A stretch of 57,624 nt of DNA from NCBI GenBank assembly GCA_024711025.1, contig JANJTP010000044.1:1-57624 (forward strand), read 5' to 3'. Below the pieces are notes generated by a model. It saw only the letters and a program-made list of their open reading frames with translations. It had not been told where the DNA came from and did not search any database. The stretch is from Solirubrobacteraceae bacterium (GTDB lineage Bacteria > Actinomycetota > Thermoleophilia > Solirubrobacterales > Solirubrobacteraceae). The position numbers were made by a program, and so were the translations under genes. Positions 13,831-21,508 of the stretch are shown here, piece by piece; the stretch's first letter is position 1; each line of letters begins with the position of its first letter.

Positions 13831-15090
13831 ATGGACGACGACACGCCTGCCGAGGCTCCGACGGGGCGGCTGCTGAGCAGGGACGAGCGCGACGCACTCG
13901 TCATCGAGCTCGTGCGGTCACATGCCCCAGGGCTGCTGCGCCTCGCGCGGCGCCACAGCCTGTGCGCCGACGACGCGCAAGACGCCTACCAGCGCGGCAT
14001 GGAGATCCTGCTGCGCCACGCCGGACGGCTCGATCCGGAGCGGGCTCCGTCGTGGCTGCGAACGGTGGTCAAGCACGAGGCGATGGCCGTCCGCCGCATG
14101 CGCCAGCGCGACCTGGCCGCGACCGAGATCGACTTCGACCACCTCGAGGCGCGAACCTCCGCCTCGCCCGAGGAGCGGGTCGCGTCGATCGAGCATGTCG
14201 CCCGCTCCGCCGAGGCGCTGCAGCGGCTCAAGCCGCAGGAGGTCCAGGCACTCTGGCTGCGAGCGCAGGGCAACTCCTACGAGGAGATCGAGTGCCTGAC
14301 CGGCTGGAGTCGCACGAAGGTCAACCGCTGCCTCTACGAGGGGCGCCGCAGCTTCCTCGAGCGGTACGCGGGGATCGAGGCCGGTATGGAGTGCGAGCGA
14401 TGGGCGCCGTTGCTGTCGGCGCTGGTCGACGGCGAGGCGAGCCCGCAGCAGCTCGTCGAGATCCGCCCGCACCTGCGGAGCTGTGCGGCCTGTCGCGCGA
14501 CCGTGCGCGAGCTCCACCGCGCCGCGGCGCCCCTGCGGGCGATCTTCCCGGGGGTCGGGCTCGCGCTCGCCGCGGTGGAGCCGGAGGCGACGGTCGGAAT
14601 CGCGGCACGAGTCCACGACTCGGTCGCGGCCTGGCTGGCGGAGCGCGCCGCGACGGCGACGCTCCGGCTCCAAGCCGCGGTCGACGGCCTGCAGGGCTCG
14701 GCGGGCAAGGCGACGGCCGTCGTCGCCGCGTCCGCCGCCGTCGCCGCGGGGGGCGGCGTGGCGCTCCAGCAGCAGGGCGCCGCGTCCGGCCGCACGGCGG
14801 CTCCGGCGTCGCTGGGGCGGGCGACCAGCCCGTCCGAGGCGCGTGGCAGTCAGCGGGAGCTGACGGTGAGCCAGGAGGTCGCGCGTCGGCTGGCGGCGAT
14901 CCGCCGTCGGACCGAGCGGCGCCGGCCCGACGCGGCGGCGCCCGCGTCAGGGGTGCCGCACGTCGCGGCGGGTCGGGCGGTCGCCGCGACCGCACCGATG
15001 CCGGAGCAGGTCCCGCCGGCCGCCACGGAGCCGGCCGCCCGGCGCGCGCCGCGCGGCGCCGGCGCTCATGCGGTCCGCGGCATCGAGTGA
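13831..15090 (+). CDS. ECF sigma factor fused to a zinc-finger anti-sigma-like domain
   Basis: 419 residues. Residues about 28-90 form sigma region 2 (LLRLARRHSLCADDAQDAYQ, AVRRMRQRDL) and about 125-175 form region 4 (LKPQEVQALWLRAQGNSYEE, then a helix-turn-helix with WSRTKVNRCLYEGRRSFLE). A zf-HC2-type anti-sigma motif follows: Cys in ECERWAPLLSALVDGEAS and HLRSCAACRATVREL (HxxxCxxC). An Ala/Gly-rich hydrophobic stretch near residue 300 (VVAASAAVAAGGGVAL) may cross the membrane, and a basic disordered tail completes it. ATG 13831 has GGAGGG seven bases upstream. Such a fusion would keep the sigma factor inhibited in cis, possibly at the membrane, until released; that is inference. Confidence 0.8.
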   Translation: MDDDTPAEAPTGRLLSRDERDALVIELVRSHAPGLLRLARRHSLCADDAQDAYQRGMEILLRHAGRLDPERAPSWLRTVVKHEAMAVRRMRQRDLAATEIDFDHLEARTSASPEERVASIEHVARSAEALQRLKPQEVQALWLRAQGNSYEEIECLTGWSRTKVNRCLYEGRRSFLERYAGIEAGMECERWAPLLSALVDGEASPQQLVEIRPHLRSCAACRATVRELHRAAAPLRAIFPGVGLALAAVEPEATVGIAARVHDSVAAWLAERAATATLRLQAAVDGLQGSAGKATAVVAASAAVAAGGGVALQQQGAASGRTAAPASLGRATSPSEARGSQRELTVSQEVARRLAAIRRRTERRRPDAAAPASGVPHVAAGRAVAATAPMPEQVPPAATEPAARRAPRGAGAHAVRGIE

Positions 15091-15207
15091 GCACGGCGCC
15101 CGGCGCTCGGCGCTCGGCGCCGAGTGAGCAGGGCGCCCGGCGCCCGCATCGAGTGAGCAGGGCGCCCGGCGCTCGCACCGAGTGAGCACGGCGCCCGGCG
15201 CCCGCGA
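15084..15207. repeat. GC-rich tandem repeat, period 29, starting in the sigma-gene stop codon
   Basis: CGAGTGAGCA begins at 15084, 15121, 15150 and 15179. The last three copies are exactly 29 bases apart, each followed by SGGCGCCCGGCGC-like sequence. The first copy contains the TGA stop of the sigma gene. The remaining bases to 15302 hold no recognised element. Confidence 0.7.
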
Positions 15208-15302
15208 CCACGCCCGCGCGGTGCGGGTGGGTGGGTGGGCGGGCGTGCTGTCCGGCGCGGGGCGTAGCGTGCTCCTCGCTATCAGTCCAAGGCTGCTGCG
15301 CG

Positions 15303-15758
15303 ATGCCACTCTGCTTCATCGAACCCCACGACGCGATCCGCGTCATTGCCGAGTCGGTTGGCCGCGAGGCCCGGCGCCAGCTCCTCGGTGAGCTGGTGCG
15401 CGCCTGGGTCGACGACATCCCCGACGAACAGCTCCAGGCGCACTACGTCAAGGCCGTCGCCGACCTCGACGAGCACGATCTGTCGATGCTCGCGGCCTGG
15501 CACGCCTCGCTCGAGGTCGGCTCGCCGATCGCCAACCGCGAGTTCCTGCTCGGCGTCTTCCCGTCGCTCGGGGAGAATCGTCGCGAAGCGCTGCGGATCG
15601 CCGCCGGCTTTCGCGGCGAGGAGGCGTTCGACGCGGGCATCTCCGAGGAGCAGGCGCTCGAGACGGTGCTTCCGCACCTGAGCCGGGAACGCTGCATGGA
15701 GCTCGCGAACGAGTGCCTGGAGCTCTACCTCTGGGACCGGCTCGGCTCGGACAACTGA
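15303..15758 (+). CDS. Conserved-looking hypothetical protein
   Basis: 151 residues, acidic and mostly helical, no family recognised. It starts MPLCFIEPHDAIRVIAESVG and ends ELANECLELYLWDRLGSDN; no signal peptide, membrane segment or metal cluster is visible. Codon use is like its neighbours, with strong third-position G/C. It stands alone between the repeat array and a convergent gene. Upstream starts in the same frame would run into the repeat region, so ATG 15303 is preferred, though no clear ribosome binding site precedes it. Confidence 0.6.
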   Translation: MPLCFIEPHDAIRVIAESVGREARRQLLGELVRAWVDDIPDEQLQAHYVKAVADLDEHDLSMLAAWHASLEVGSPIANREFLLGVFPSLGENRREALRIAAGFRGEEAFDAGISEEQALETVLPHLSRERCMELANECLELYLWDRLGSDN

Positions 15759-15804
15759 CGAGGCCCACGTCCCGCTCGGCGGGGCGGTAGGCACTCGACT
15801 CGAG

Positions 15805-16704
15805 TCACTCGGCGCCGTCGACCGCCGGCTCGCGCCGCAGCACGTCGTAGCGTCCGACGCACCGCTGGCCGTCCACGCGCCAGGAGACGAACGCGCAGTC
15901 GAGGCGCAGCCGTCCGAGGTCGAGCGTCGTTCCGCAGAGCACCTCGCCCTCGGCGCGGATCGGCGGCTTCTCGTCGTCCGGCCACAGCTCGAGCGCGGCG
16001 CGGCGCTGACGGCCGTCGGCGTCGAAGGTGGTCGAGATGCGCGGGTCGGCGATCTCGGCGCAGCCGTCGGCGCCGAGGATCGCCGCGCTGATCGCCTCGC
16101 GTCCGTGACCCTCGTCACCTGTGCGCGCGATCGCGCTCAGGGTCAGCGTGTGGTCCGCGAGCCACACGCCGGCCACGCGAGTCCGCGTGATCCGCGACCA
16201 GTCGGGGTCGCCCCACGAGCGCCCGCGCTGCCCAAGGGCGCTGACCTTCAGCCGCTGGCCGTTCACGTCGGCGACGCCCTGCGCCAGCAGCGGCTGCTCG
16301 AAGCCGAGCATCCCGCCGGCGCGGGCCACCGGGTCGCGCGCCTCGAGCGCGCAGGCCGGGCCGGTCGCCTCGAGCTCGAGGTCCAGGCCGATCTCCTCGC
16401 CGGCGAAGTGGAGTCGCCAGGCGCGCAGGGGCTCGATCGTCTCGGCGTCGATGCCCGCGGCGCTGATGCCCTCCCAGCGCGATGGGTCGACAGCTTCGAT
16501 CCCGCCCTCGGCGCTCACCGTCAGGACCTCTCCGCGATGGAACAGGATCGCCATTCCGCTCGCGGTGTCGCCGCCGGCGAGCCCGAGGCGAATCGTGCCG
16601 AACAGGGACGCGGCGGCGTCGCCGAACGTGACCGTCAGCGCGTCGCTGAAGCGCTCGCCATTCGCCGGCCGGGGGGCGTCGAGGTCGGGAGCCACCGCGC
16701 TCAC
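15805..16704 (-). CDS. Uncharacterised lipocalin/CrtC-like beta-barrel protein
   Basis: 299 residues, rich in beta strands. The segment LGQRGRSWGDPDWSRITRTR resembles the conserved H/RxxSWG-RDW stretch of AttH/CrtC-like and DUF7064-type proteins, which have two lipocalin-like halves; the match is by eye and moderate. No signal peptide. The GTG start at 16704 overlaps the stop of the fxsA gene (GTGA), so the two form an operon with fxsA first. Its function, possibly handling a hydrophobic ligand, is unknown. Confidence 0.6.
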   Translation of the reverse strand: MSAVAPDLDAPRPANGERFSDALTVTFGDAAASLFGTIRLGLAGGDTASGMAILFHRGEVLTVSAEGGIEAVDPSRWEGISAAGIDAETIEPLRAWRLHFAGEEIGLDLELEATGPACALEARDPVARAGGMLGFEQPLLAQGVADVNGQRLKVSALGQRGRSWGDPDWSRITRTRVAGVWLADHTLTLSAIARTGDEGHGREAISAAILGADGCAEIADPRISTTFDADGRQRRAALELWPDDEKPPIRAEGEVLCGTTLDLGRLRLDCAFVSWRVDGQRCVGRYDVLRREPAVDGAE

Positions 16705-17231
16705 GAGGCGCTCCCGCCGAGCTCGCGCCGATCTGCCTCGACGGCCGTTCCCTCGACGTCGTGCTCGCGCACCGGCCGTCGACGCTGCCGACCGCCGCGC
16801 CGGGTGTGGGCTCCCCGCGCGCTCCAGCGCACGCCCTGGACCGTCCATGCCGCGGGGCCGCCCACCGTTCGTGCGCCGACGGCCGCGGCTCGCCGCAGCA
16901 CCCGCCGACGGACGAGCGCTCTCGTCGGTGGGAAGAGCAGCAGGAAGCCGAGCACGTCCGTGATGAAGCCGGGCGTCAGCAGCAGCGCGCCGCCGAGGAT
17001 CACGAGCGCGCCATCGGCCGTCTCGCTCGCCGGCAGGCGGCCGGCCGCGAGCGACTCCCGCACGCGCCGCCACGCCATCCGCCCCTGGCTGCGCAGCAGC
17101 CAGGCGCCGAGCAGCGAGTCGGCGAGCAGCAGGCCGATGGTCGCCGGCAGGCCCACGAGCTGGCCGACCTGGATGATCGCCCACAGCTCGGCGATCGGCA
17201 CGACGATGAGCAGGAGGACGAGCAGCGGCAT
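16701..17231 (-). CDS. fxsA: FxsA family membrane protein
   Basis: 176 residues. Begins MPLLVLLLIVVPIAELWAII and contains the family signature of membrane helices: VGLPATIGLLLADSLLGAWL, a basic cytoplasmic loop (SQGRMAWRRVRESLAAGRLP), then DGALVILGGALLLTPGFITD. In E. coli, overproduced FxsA relieves exclusion of phage T7 by the F plasmid; its normal role is unknown. The C-terminal 60 residues are basic and disordered. It overlaps the downstream barrel-protein gene by four bases. Confidence 0.85.
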   Translation of the reverse strand: MPLLVLLLIVVPIAELWAIIQVGQLVGLPATIGLLLADSLLGAWLLRSQGRMAWRRVRESLAAGRLPASETADGALVILGGALLLTPGFITDVLGFLLLFPPTRALVRRRVLRRAAAVGARTVGGPAAWTVQGVRWSARGAHTRRGGRQRRRPVREHDVEGTAVEADRRELGGSAS

Positions 17232-17287
17232 CGCGACTTCGCCCCAGAGGGTAGGGCAGGGCCAGCGCCGACGGCGCTGGAGGACCC

Positions 17288-17653
17288 TCAGACGGCGCCG
17301 GTGACGACGACCTCGGCGCGCGACTCGACGAGGACGCCGGGCAGCCGGTGGAGGCCGGCGTGCCCGATCAGCGTGGCGATGTGCGGCGGGGCGTCGCAGA
17401 GGCGCAGCACACGGCCCGTTCGCCGCAGGCGGCGCGCGACGATCGCGAGGTCGAGCATCAGCGAGGAGTCGGCGAACGTGAGACGCGAGAGGTCCACGAC
17501 GAGGTCGGACTGGAGGGACAGCGCGCGGGACAGCGCGGGTCGCCTCAGGCTCTGCGACCCCCGGCTCTCGTCCCCGCTGCAGACCAGCACCGGGGGGCTT
17601 TCGTTCAGCGAGACGATACGCGCACCGTACTCGACGTCGCGGGGCACCGTCAA
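17288..17653 (-). CDS. STAS-domain anti-sigma-factor antagonist-like protein
   Basis: 121 residues forming one STAS domain. The strand SDLVVDLSRLTFADSSLMLD contains the Asp-Ser-Ser where SpoIIAA-type antagonists are phosphorylated, followed by the helix LAIVARRLRRTGRVLRLCDA and a terminal VLVESRAEVVVTG strand. Such proteins release sigma factors or other partners from a kinase-type anti-sigma protein; no partner gene is next to it. The apparent start is a TTG at 17653, which lies within one of three 20-base-spaced TCAATnT direct repeats. A GTG at 17647 is an alternative. Confidence 0.75.
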   Translation of the reverse strand: MTVPRDVEYGARIVSLNESPPVLVCSGDESRGSQSLRRPALSRALSLQSDLVVDLSRLTFADSSLMLDLAIVARRLRRTGRVLRLCDAPPHIATLIGHAGLHRLPGVLVESRAEVVVTGAV

Positions 17654-17699
17654 TATCGTGGGGTGGTCATCAATATGGTGTCGGCGCCGTCAATCTGCG
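17650..17699. promoter_or_regulatory. Three TCAATnT direct repeats spaced 20 bases
   Basis: TCAATATCGTG (17650), TCAATATGGTG (17670) and TCAATCTGCG (17690) recur every 20 bases, two helical turns, across the start of the STAS gene. This spacing suits cooperative binding of a regulator to one face of the DNA. The bound protein is unknown. Confidence 0.45.
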
Positions 17700-17800
17700 A
17701 CTGCTGCTGGGCGGCTTCCTCGCCGTCTACGGCTCGGGGACGACCGTCTGACGTGGCGAAGCCGCCGCTCGGCCCCCGCAAAGCCGTGACGTCCCGCGAT

Positions 17801-17947
17801 CGTCGCCTGGCGCCGCCACGGCATCGCCACGGCGCCGCCACGGCATCGCCACGGCGCCGCCACGGCATCGCCACGGAGCCGCCACGGCATCGCCACGGAG
17901 CCGCCACGGAGCCGCCACGGCGCCGCCACGGCGTCGCCTGGCGCCGC
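17801..17947. repeat. Eleven copies of an 11-base repeat between 16-base direct repeats
   Basis: CGCCACGG followed by three variable bases (CAT, CGC, AGC or CGT) repeats eleven times without gaps from 17814 to 17934. The array is bounded by identical copies of CGTCGCCTGGCGCCGC at 17801-17816 and 17932-17947. It fills much of the 431-base gap between the STAS gene and the SufT-like gene. The antisense reading frames through it are low-complexity artefacts. Confidence 0.85.
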
Positions 17948-18071
17948 AGCATGCGGTCCGGCGGTCGTCGGTGGACCCGCACGGCGATCTCCGACCGAGC
18001 GTGACCGGTGTCGACCGCCCAGGCTGCCGACACCCGTGCCGCTCGCGCGGAGGTGGGCGCAGGCCGCTGTC

Positions 18072-18077
18072 TAGACT
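18072..18077 (+). promoter_or_regulatory. Leaderless -10 element (TAGACT), gene at 18085
   Basis: TAGACT ends seven bases before the ATG at 18085, so the mRNA should begin at the start codon. No Shine-Dalgarno sequence is present. Confidence 0.6.
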
Positions 18078-18084
18078 CTCGCCC

Positions 18085-18381
18085 ATGGCCACTGTCGAAG
18101 ATGTCGAAGCCGCCCTCACGAACGTCATCGATCCCGAGCTGGGGCTCGACTTCGTCGAGCTGGGCCTGATCTACGGGATCGAGGTCGACGCTGGATCGGT
18201 CCACGTCACGTACACGCTGACGACGCCCGCCTGCCCGATCGGCCCGATGGTCGCCCAGCAGATCCAGGAGTTCGTCGGCGAGCTCGACGGCGTCGAGTCG
18301 GTCGACTCCTCGATGATCTTCACCCCGCCCTGGACGCCCGACAAGATGAGCGAGGACGCGAAGTTCGCCCTCGGCTACTGA
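18085..18381 (+). CDS. MIP18/SufT-like (DUF59) iron-sulfur assembly factor
   Basis: 98 residues, one DUF59 domain. The N-terminal pattern DVEAALTNVIDPELGLDFVE, then LGLIYGIEV, and the conserved cysteine in LTTPACPIGPMV are diagnostic. Members help mature iron-sulfur proteins (SufT, MIP18); PaaD-like members belong to ring-oxidation complexes, but no paa genes are near. It stands alone behind a leaderless promoter. Confidence 0.88.
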   Translation: MATVEDVEAALTNVIDPELGLDFVELGLIYGIEVDAGSVHVTYTLTTPACPIGPMVAQQIQEFVGELDGVESVDSSMIFTPPWTPDKMSEDAKFALGY

Positions 18382-18474
18382 TCGGCCCCGGGCCGGGCGC
18401 CTGAGCCGGCGCGGGAGCGCGGTAACGCTCGCGGCGTGGCGGTCGAGAGGGTCGGTGCCGTCGCGGGGCCGTGG

Positions 18475-19932
18475 TCATGCCGTCTGCGTCGGCGTCTTCG
18501 CGCGCCGTCGCGCGCGTCCCGGCTTGCCCGCCGCCCGGCCCCGGGCGAGCTCGACCAGCTCGTCGATCGAAGCGGCTAGCGCGTCGGCCAGCTCTTCGAT
18601 GTCGGGAACCGCCTCGTAGTCGCCCAGCAGGCCGAAGCTCAGCCGGCCGTCGTAGCTCATGATCGCGATCGCCAGCGCATGGTTGCGCGGCAGGAACGCG
18701 ATCGGGTGGACCTCCAGCAGCCTGCGGCCCGTGACGTAGAGCGGGAACTGGGGCCCGGGCACGTTGGTGACGATCAGGTTGAAGAGCCGCGTCGAGAAGT
18801 TCAGCCGCGACGCCTGCGCGAGCACCGTCGGGGGCGCGAACCCCTGTGCGCGGGTCAGGACCGCGGCTCCGACCGCCTGCTTGCTCTCCTTCAGCCCGTC
18901 CATCGACCGACGCACGAGCTGCAGGCGCGCGACAGGGTCCTCGACGTACACCGGCAGCGGGCCGCGCATCGCGACGATGCGGTTGCCGAGCGATCCCTGG
19001 TCCTCGCGCGCGCGCACCGAGACCGGCACCAGCGCTCGCAGCTCGAGGCCCTCGGTCCGCACCCCCCGTGAGCGCAGCCAGGTACGCAGCGCTCCGCTGA
19101 CGACCGCCAGGACGGCGTCGTTGACGGTGCCGCCGAAGCTGTCCTTGACGAGCTTGAGGTCGGCGAGGTCGCGATCGACGACGCAGTACCGGCGGTGGGG
19201 GCCGATCTCGACGTTGAGCGGCGTGTCGGGCGCCGGGTTGAGGCCCGCCCAGACGACCTCCCCGATGCCCTCGACGCCCTCGCGGACCTCCGCGAGGGCG
19301 GTGCCCGGGCTCAGCGCGAGGCGGGTCAGCCTTCGCAGGCCGTCGACCGCCGTGTGTGCGGCGCCGACGAGCCCGGAGGCGAGCAGCTCGGCCTGGGTCG
19401 GCTCGGGCGCGGGCTGCCACGCCTCGTCGGGATGCTCGACCTCGCGGCGCTCGGGCGTGAGGTCGAACAGGACCGTCGCGAGGTCGACGCCGGCGATCCC
19501 GTCGATCACCGCGTGATGGGTCTTGGAGATCAGCGCCCAGCGGCCGTCCTCGAACCCCTCGATCAGCCACATCTCCCAGAGCGGCTTGGAGCGGTCGAGC
19601 TGCTGCGAGAAGATCCTCGAGACCAGGCGGAAGAGCTGCGCCTGGCTGCCGGGGCGCGGCAGCGCGGTCTGACGCACGTGGTACTCGACGTTGAAGCTCG
19701 GGTCGTCGACCCAGACGGGGCGTCCGCTCTCGAGCGGTGGGAAGCTCAGCCGCTGGCGGTAGCGCGGGACCAGGTGGAGTCGCTCGCGGATCGTGTCGAG
19801 GAACTCGCCGAACGGAGGCGGCGGGCCCTCGAGCACCGTCAGGGCGCCGATGTGCATGTGCGAGGCAGGCCCCTCCTGCGCGAGGAACGAGGCGTCGATC
19901 GCGGTCAGCCGGTCGAAGTGCTCCTGGGCCAT
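18475..19932 (-). CDS. Wax ester synthase/diacylglycerol acyltransferase (WS/DGAT)
   Basis: 485 residues. Transfers acyl groups from acyl-CoA to diacylglycerol or fatty alcohol, making triacylglycerol or wax esters for storage at the inner membrane. The catalytic HHxxxDG motif is KTHHAVIDGIAGVDL near residue 135. The N-terminus LTAIDASFLAQEGPASHMHI and the later NDAVLAVVSGALR and IVTNVPGPQFPLYV stretches are typical of the actinobacterial family. ATG 19932 follows GGGAGAG at about seven bases. The C-terminus ends in a short basic tail. Strand opposite to the M28 peptidase, with a 228-base gap between them in which I see no further element. Confidence 0.92.
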   Translation of the reverse strand: MAQEHFDRLTAIDASFLAQEGPASHMHIGALTVLEGPPPPFGEFLDTIRERLHLVPRYRQRLSFPPLESGRPVWVDDPSFNVEYHVRQTALPRPGSQAQLFRLVSRIFSQQLDRSKPLWEMWLIEGFEDGRWALISKTHHAVIDGIAGVDLATVLFDLTPERREVEHPDEAWQPAPEPTQAELLASGLVGAAHTAVDGLRRLTRLALSPGTALAEVREGVEGIGEVVWAGLNPAPDTPLNVEIGPHRRYCVVDRDLADLKLVKDSFGGTVNDAVLAVVSGALRTWLRSRGVRTEGLELRALVPVSVRAREDQGSLGNRIVAMRGPLPVYVEDPVARLQLVRRSMDGLKESKQAVGAAVLTRAQGFAPPTVLAQASRLNFSTRLFNLIVTNVPGPQFPLYVTGRRLLEVHPIAFLPRNHALAIAIMSYDGRLSFGLLGDYEAVPDIEELADALAASIDELVELARGRAAGKPGRARRRAKTPTQTA

Positions 19933-20160
19933 CGCTGTGCTCTCCCGGACCCGGCGGCGCCTGGTCCGCAGCCCAACCCTAGCGGGCGGCGGAGCGGCCC
20001 CTACGATGATCGGGCACCCGACCCGAACGAGCGCCGACCGCCTGGGAGCCCCCAGCCGATCGGCGACGCGGACCCGTGCCCGAGGCGGTGACGACCTACG
20101 ACTGAGCAGGATCCGGCGGCGGCACGCCGCCCAGAGGAGCGCGATGCGCCGAGGCTCTCG

Positions 20161-21150
20161 GTGCGGGTGCTCGTCGTCGCGCTGATCGTCCAGCTGCTCG
20201 TCGCCGGTGCGGCGATCTGGTTCGCCGTCGAGGGCTGGCCGTTCGTCGGCGGCGGGCGCAACGCCGAGCCGGTCCGGACGTCGGCCGACGCCGCCGCCGC
20301 CCGCCTCGACGTGCCGCCGCGCTTCGAGGCGGGCTCGCCGACCGACGGCGTGCCGACGCCGACCGCCGATCGCTTCGACGAGCGCGCGGCATTCGCGCTG
20401 CTGCGCCGTCAGGTCGAGCGCCACGGCTGGCGCCCGGCGGGCTCGGGCGCGCTGCGCGAGCTGGCGGTCGACCTTCGAGGGCGGCTGCCGCGCGGGCGGC
20501 TCGAGGCGGTGCCGGGCCATACGGGGCTGCGGAACGTCGTCGGGCGGATCCCGGGACGCCTGCCGGCGCTCGTCATCGCAGCTCACTACGACGTCGAGGC
20601 CCGCCCGCGCGGGTTCGTCGGCGCCAACGACGGCGCCGCGGGCACCGCGGCGGTCGTGACGATCGCGCGCGCGCTGGCCCGTCGCCCGATCCCGCGCGGA
20701 GCGCGCGAGGTGCGCTTCGTCCTGTTCGACGGCGAGGAGGAGCCGGCGGGTTCGACCGACTTCCTGCGCGACGGGCTGCGGGGCTCGCGGGCCTACGCTC
20801 GTCGCCACGGCGCGCAGGTCGGCGAGCTCGTCCTGCTCGACTACGTCGCTGGTCGCGGCCTGCGGCTGGCGCGGGAGCGCAGCTCGGACGCGGAGCTCTG
20901 GGCGCGGCTGCGCGTCGCGGCACGGTCGGTCGGGACGCTGCGCAGCTTCCCGCCTGCGGTCCAGGGCGCGATCTACGACGACCACACGCCGTTCCTGGCG
21001 GCCGGGATCCCGGCGATCGACCTCATCGACTTCGCCTACCCGTGGCGCGACACGCTCGAGGACACGCTCGACAAGGTCAGCGCGCGCAGCCTCGACGTCG
21101 TCGGCGAGACGGTGCTCGCGCTCGCGCTCGAGCTGCGTCGGGGCGCCTGA
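20161..21150 (+). CDS. M28-family zinc metallopeptidase, membrane-anchored
   Basis: 329 residues. The N-terminal hydrophobic segment ([20 protein letters not shown], residues 3-22) is a signal anchor, placing the catalytic domain outside. Zinc-site motifs of clan MH: His-Asp in AAHYDVE, bridging Asp in [12 protein letters not shown], catalytic Glu pair in [10 protein letters not shown], Asp in LLDYVAG, and final His in [16 protein letters not shown]. Aminopeptidases and glutaminyl cyclases share this fold, so the activity is open. GTG 20161 is favoured by GAGG at 20151-20154. Confidence 0.82.
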   Translation: MRVLVVALIVQLLVAGAAIWFAVEGWPFVGGGRNAEPVRTSADAAAARLDVPPRFEAGSPTDGVPTPTADRFDERAAFALLRRQVERHGWRPAGSGALRELAVDLRGRLPRGRLEAVPGHTGLRNVVGRIPGRLPALVIAAHYDVEARPRGFVGANDGAAGTAAVVTIARALARRPIPRGAREVRFVLFDGEEEPAGSTDFLRDGLRGSRAYARRHGAQVGELVLLDYVAGRGLRLARERSSDAELWARLRVAARSVGTLRSFPPAVQGAIYDDHTPFLAAGIPAIDLIDFAYPWRDTLEDTLDKVSARSLDVVGETVLALALELRRGA

Positions 21151-21162
21151 GCGGCGCCGCGG

Positions 21163-21480
21163 GGGCGAGGCTACGGCGCTGGGCGAGGCTACGGCGCTGG
21201 GCGAGGCTCAGCCACCTGGGCGAGGCTACGGCGCCCGGACGACACCAAGCGCCCAAGCGATACGGCTGCAGAAACACCTTCCATACCTGAGCTACTGCAG
21301 CCACGTTCGGCGCTGGCTGCGCCCGGCCCGCCGCCCGGCCCGGCCCGGCCCGGCCCGGCTCGTCTCGCCCCGCCCGGCCTCGCACGCGCCAGCCACGCTC
21401 GACCCGGCCTCGCACGCGCCGCCCGGCCCGGCCTCGCACGGGCCGGCTCGTCGCGGCCCGCCTCGCCCGGCGGCGCCCGC
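21163..21480. repeat. Low-complexity intergenic repeats before ispH
   Basis: GGGCGAGGCTACGGCGCT occurs at 21163, 21181 and 21218, with a diverged copy at 21199. After a short ordinary-composition stretch (21240-21300), CCGGCCCGGC runs and three copies of CCCGGCCTCGCACG (21373, 21403, 21427) continue to about 21,480. No gene is supported in the 358-base gap. Confidence 0.75.
21264..21302. other. 39-base hairpin with low-GC loop inside the repeat region
   Basis: GGCTGCAG (21264-21271) and CTGCAGCC (21295-21302) are perfect inverted copies around a 23-base loop that is much less GC-rich than its surroundings. On the minus strand the loop begins TAGCTCAGGTATGG. It could be a small structured RNA, a mobile-element end or a protein site. 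Confidence 0.4.
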
Positions 21481-21492
21481 CCGGCGGGTCCG

Positions 21493-21498
21493 TACACT
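21493..21498 (+). promoter_or_regulatory. Leaderless -10 element (TACACT), ispH
   Basis: TACACT ends ten bases before the ispH ATG at 21509; no ribosome binding site intervenes. Confidence 0.6.
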
Positions 21499-21508
21499 CG
21501 GGCCGAGC

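Noticed and set aside
17801-17947. CRISPR array
   Set aside because: The unit is 11 bases with three variable bases. CRISPR needs repeats of about 24-40 bases with unique spacers, and there are no cas genes.
17650-18204. Antisense open frames through the 11-base array (repeating AAPWRCRGG-like peptides)
   Set aside because: Pure product of the DNA repeat; no start signal or conserved domain.
21264-21302. tRNA gene on the minus strand, suggested by TAGCTCAG
   Set aside because: Only 39 bases with one stem. No acceptor stem, anticodon arm or TpsiC arm can be drawn.
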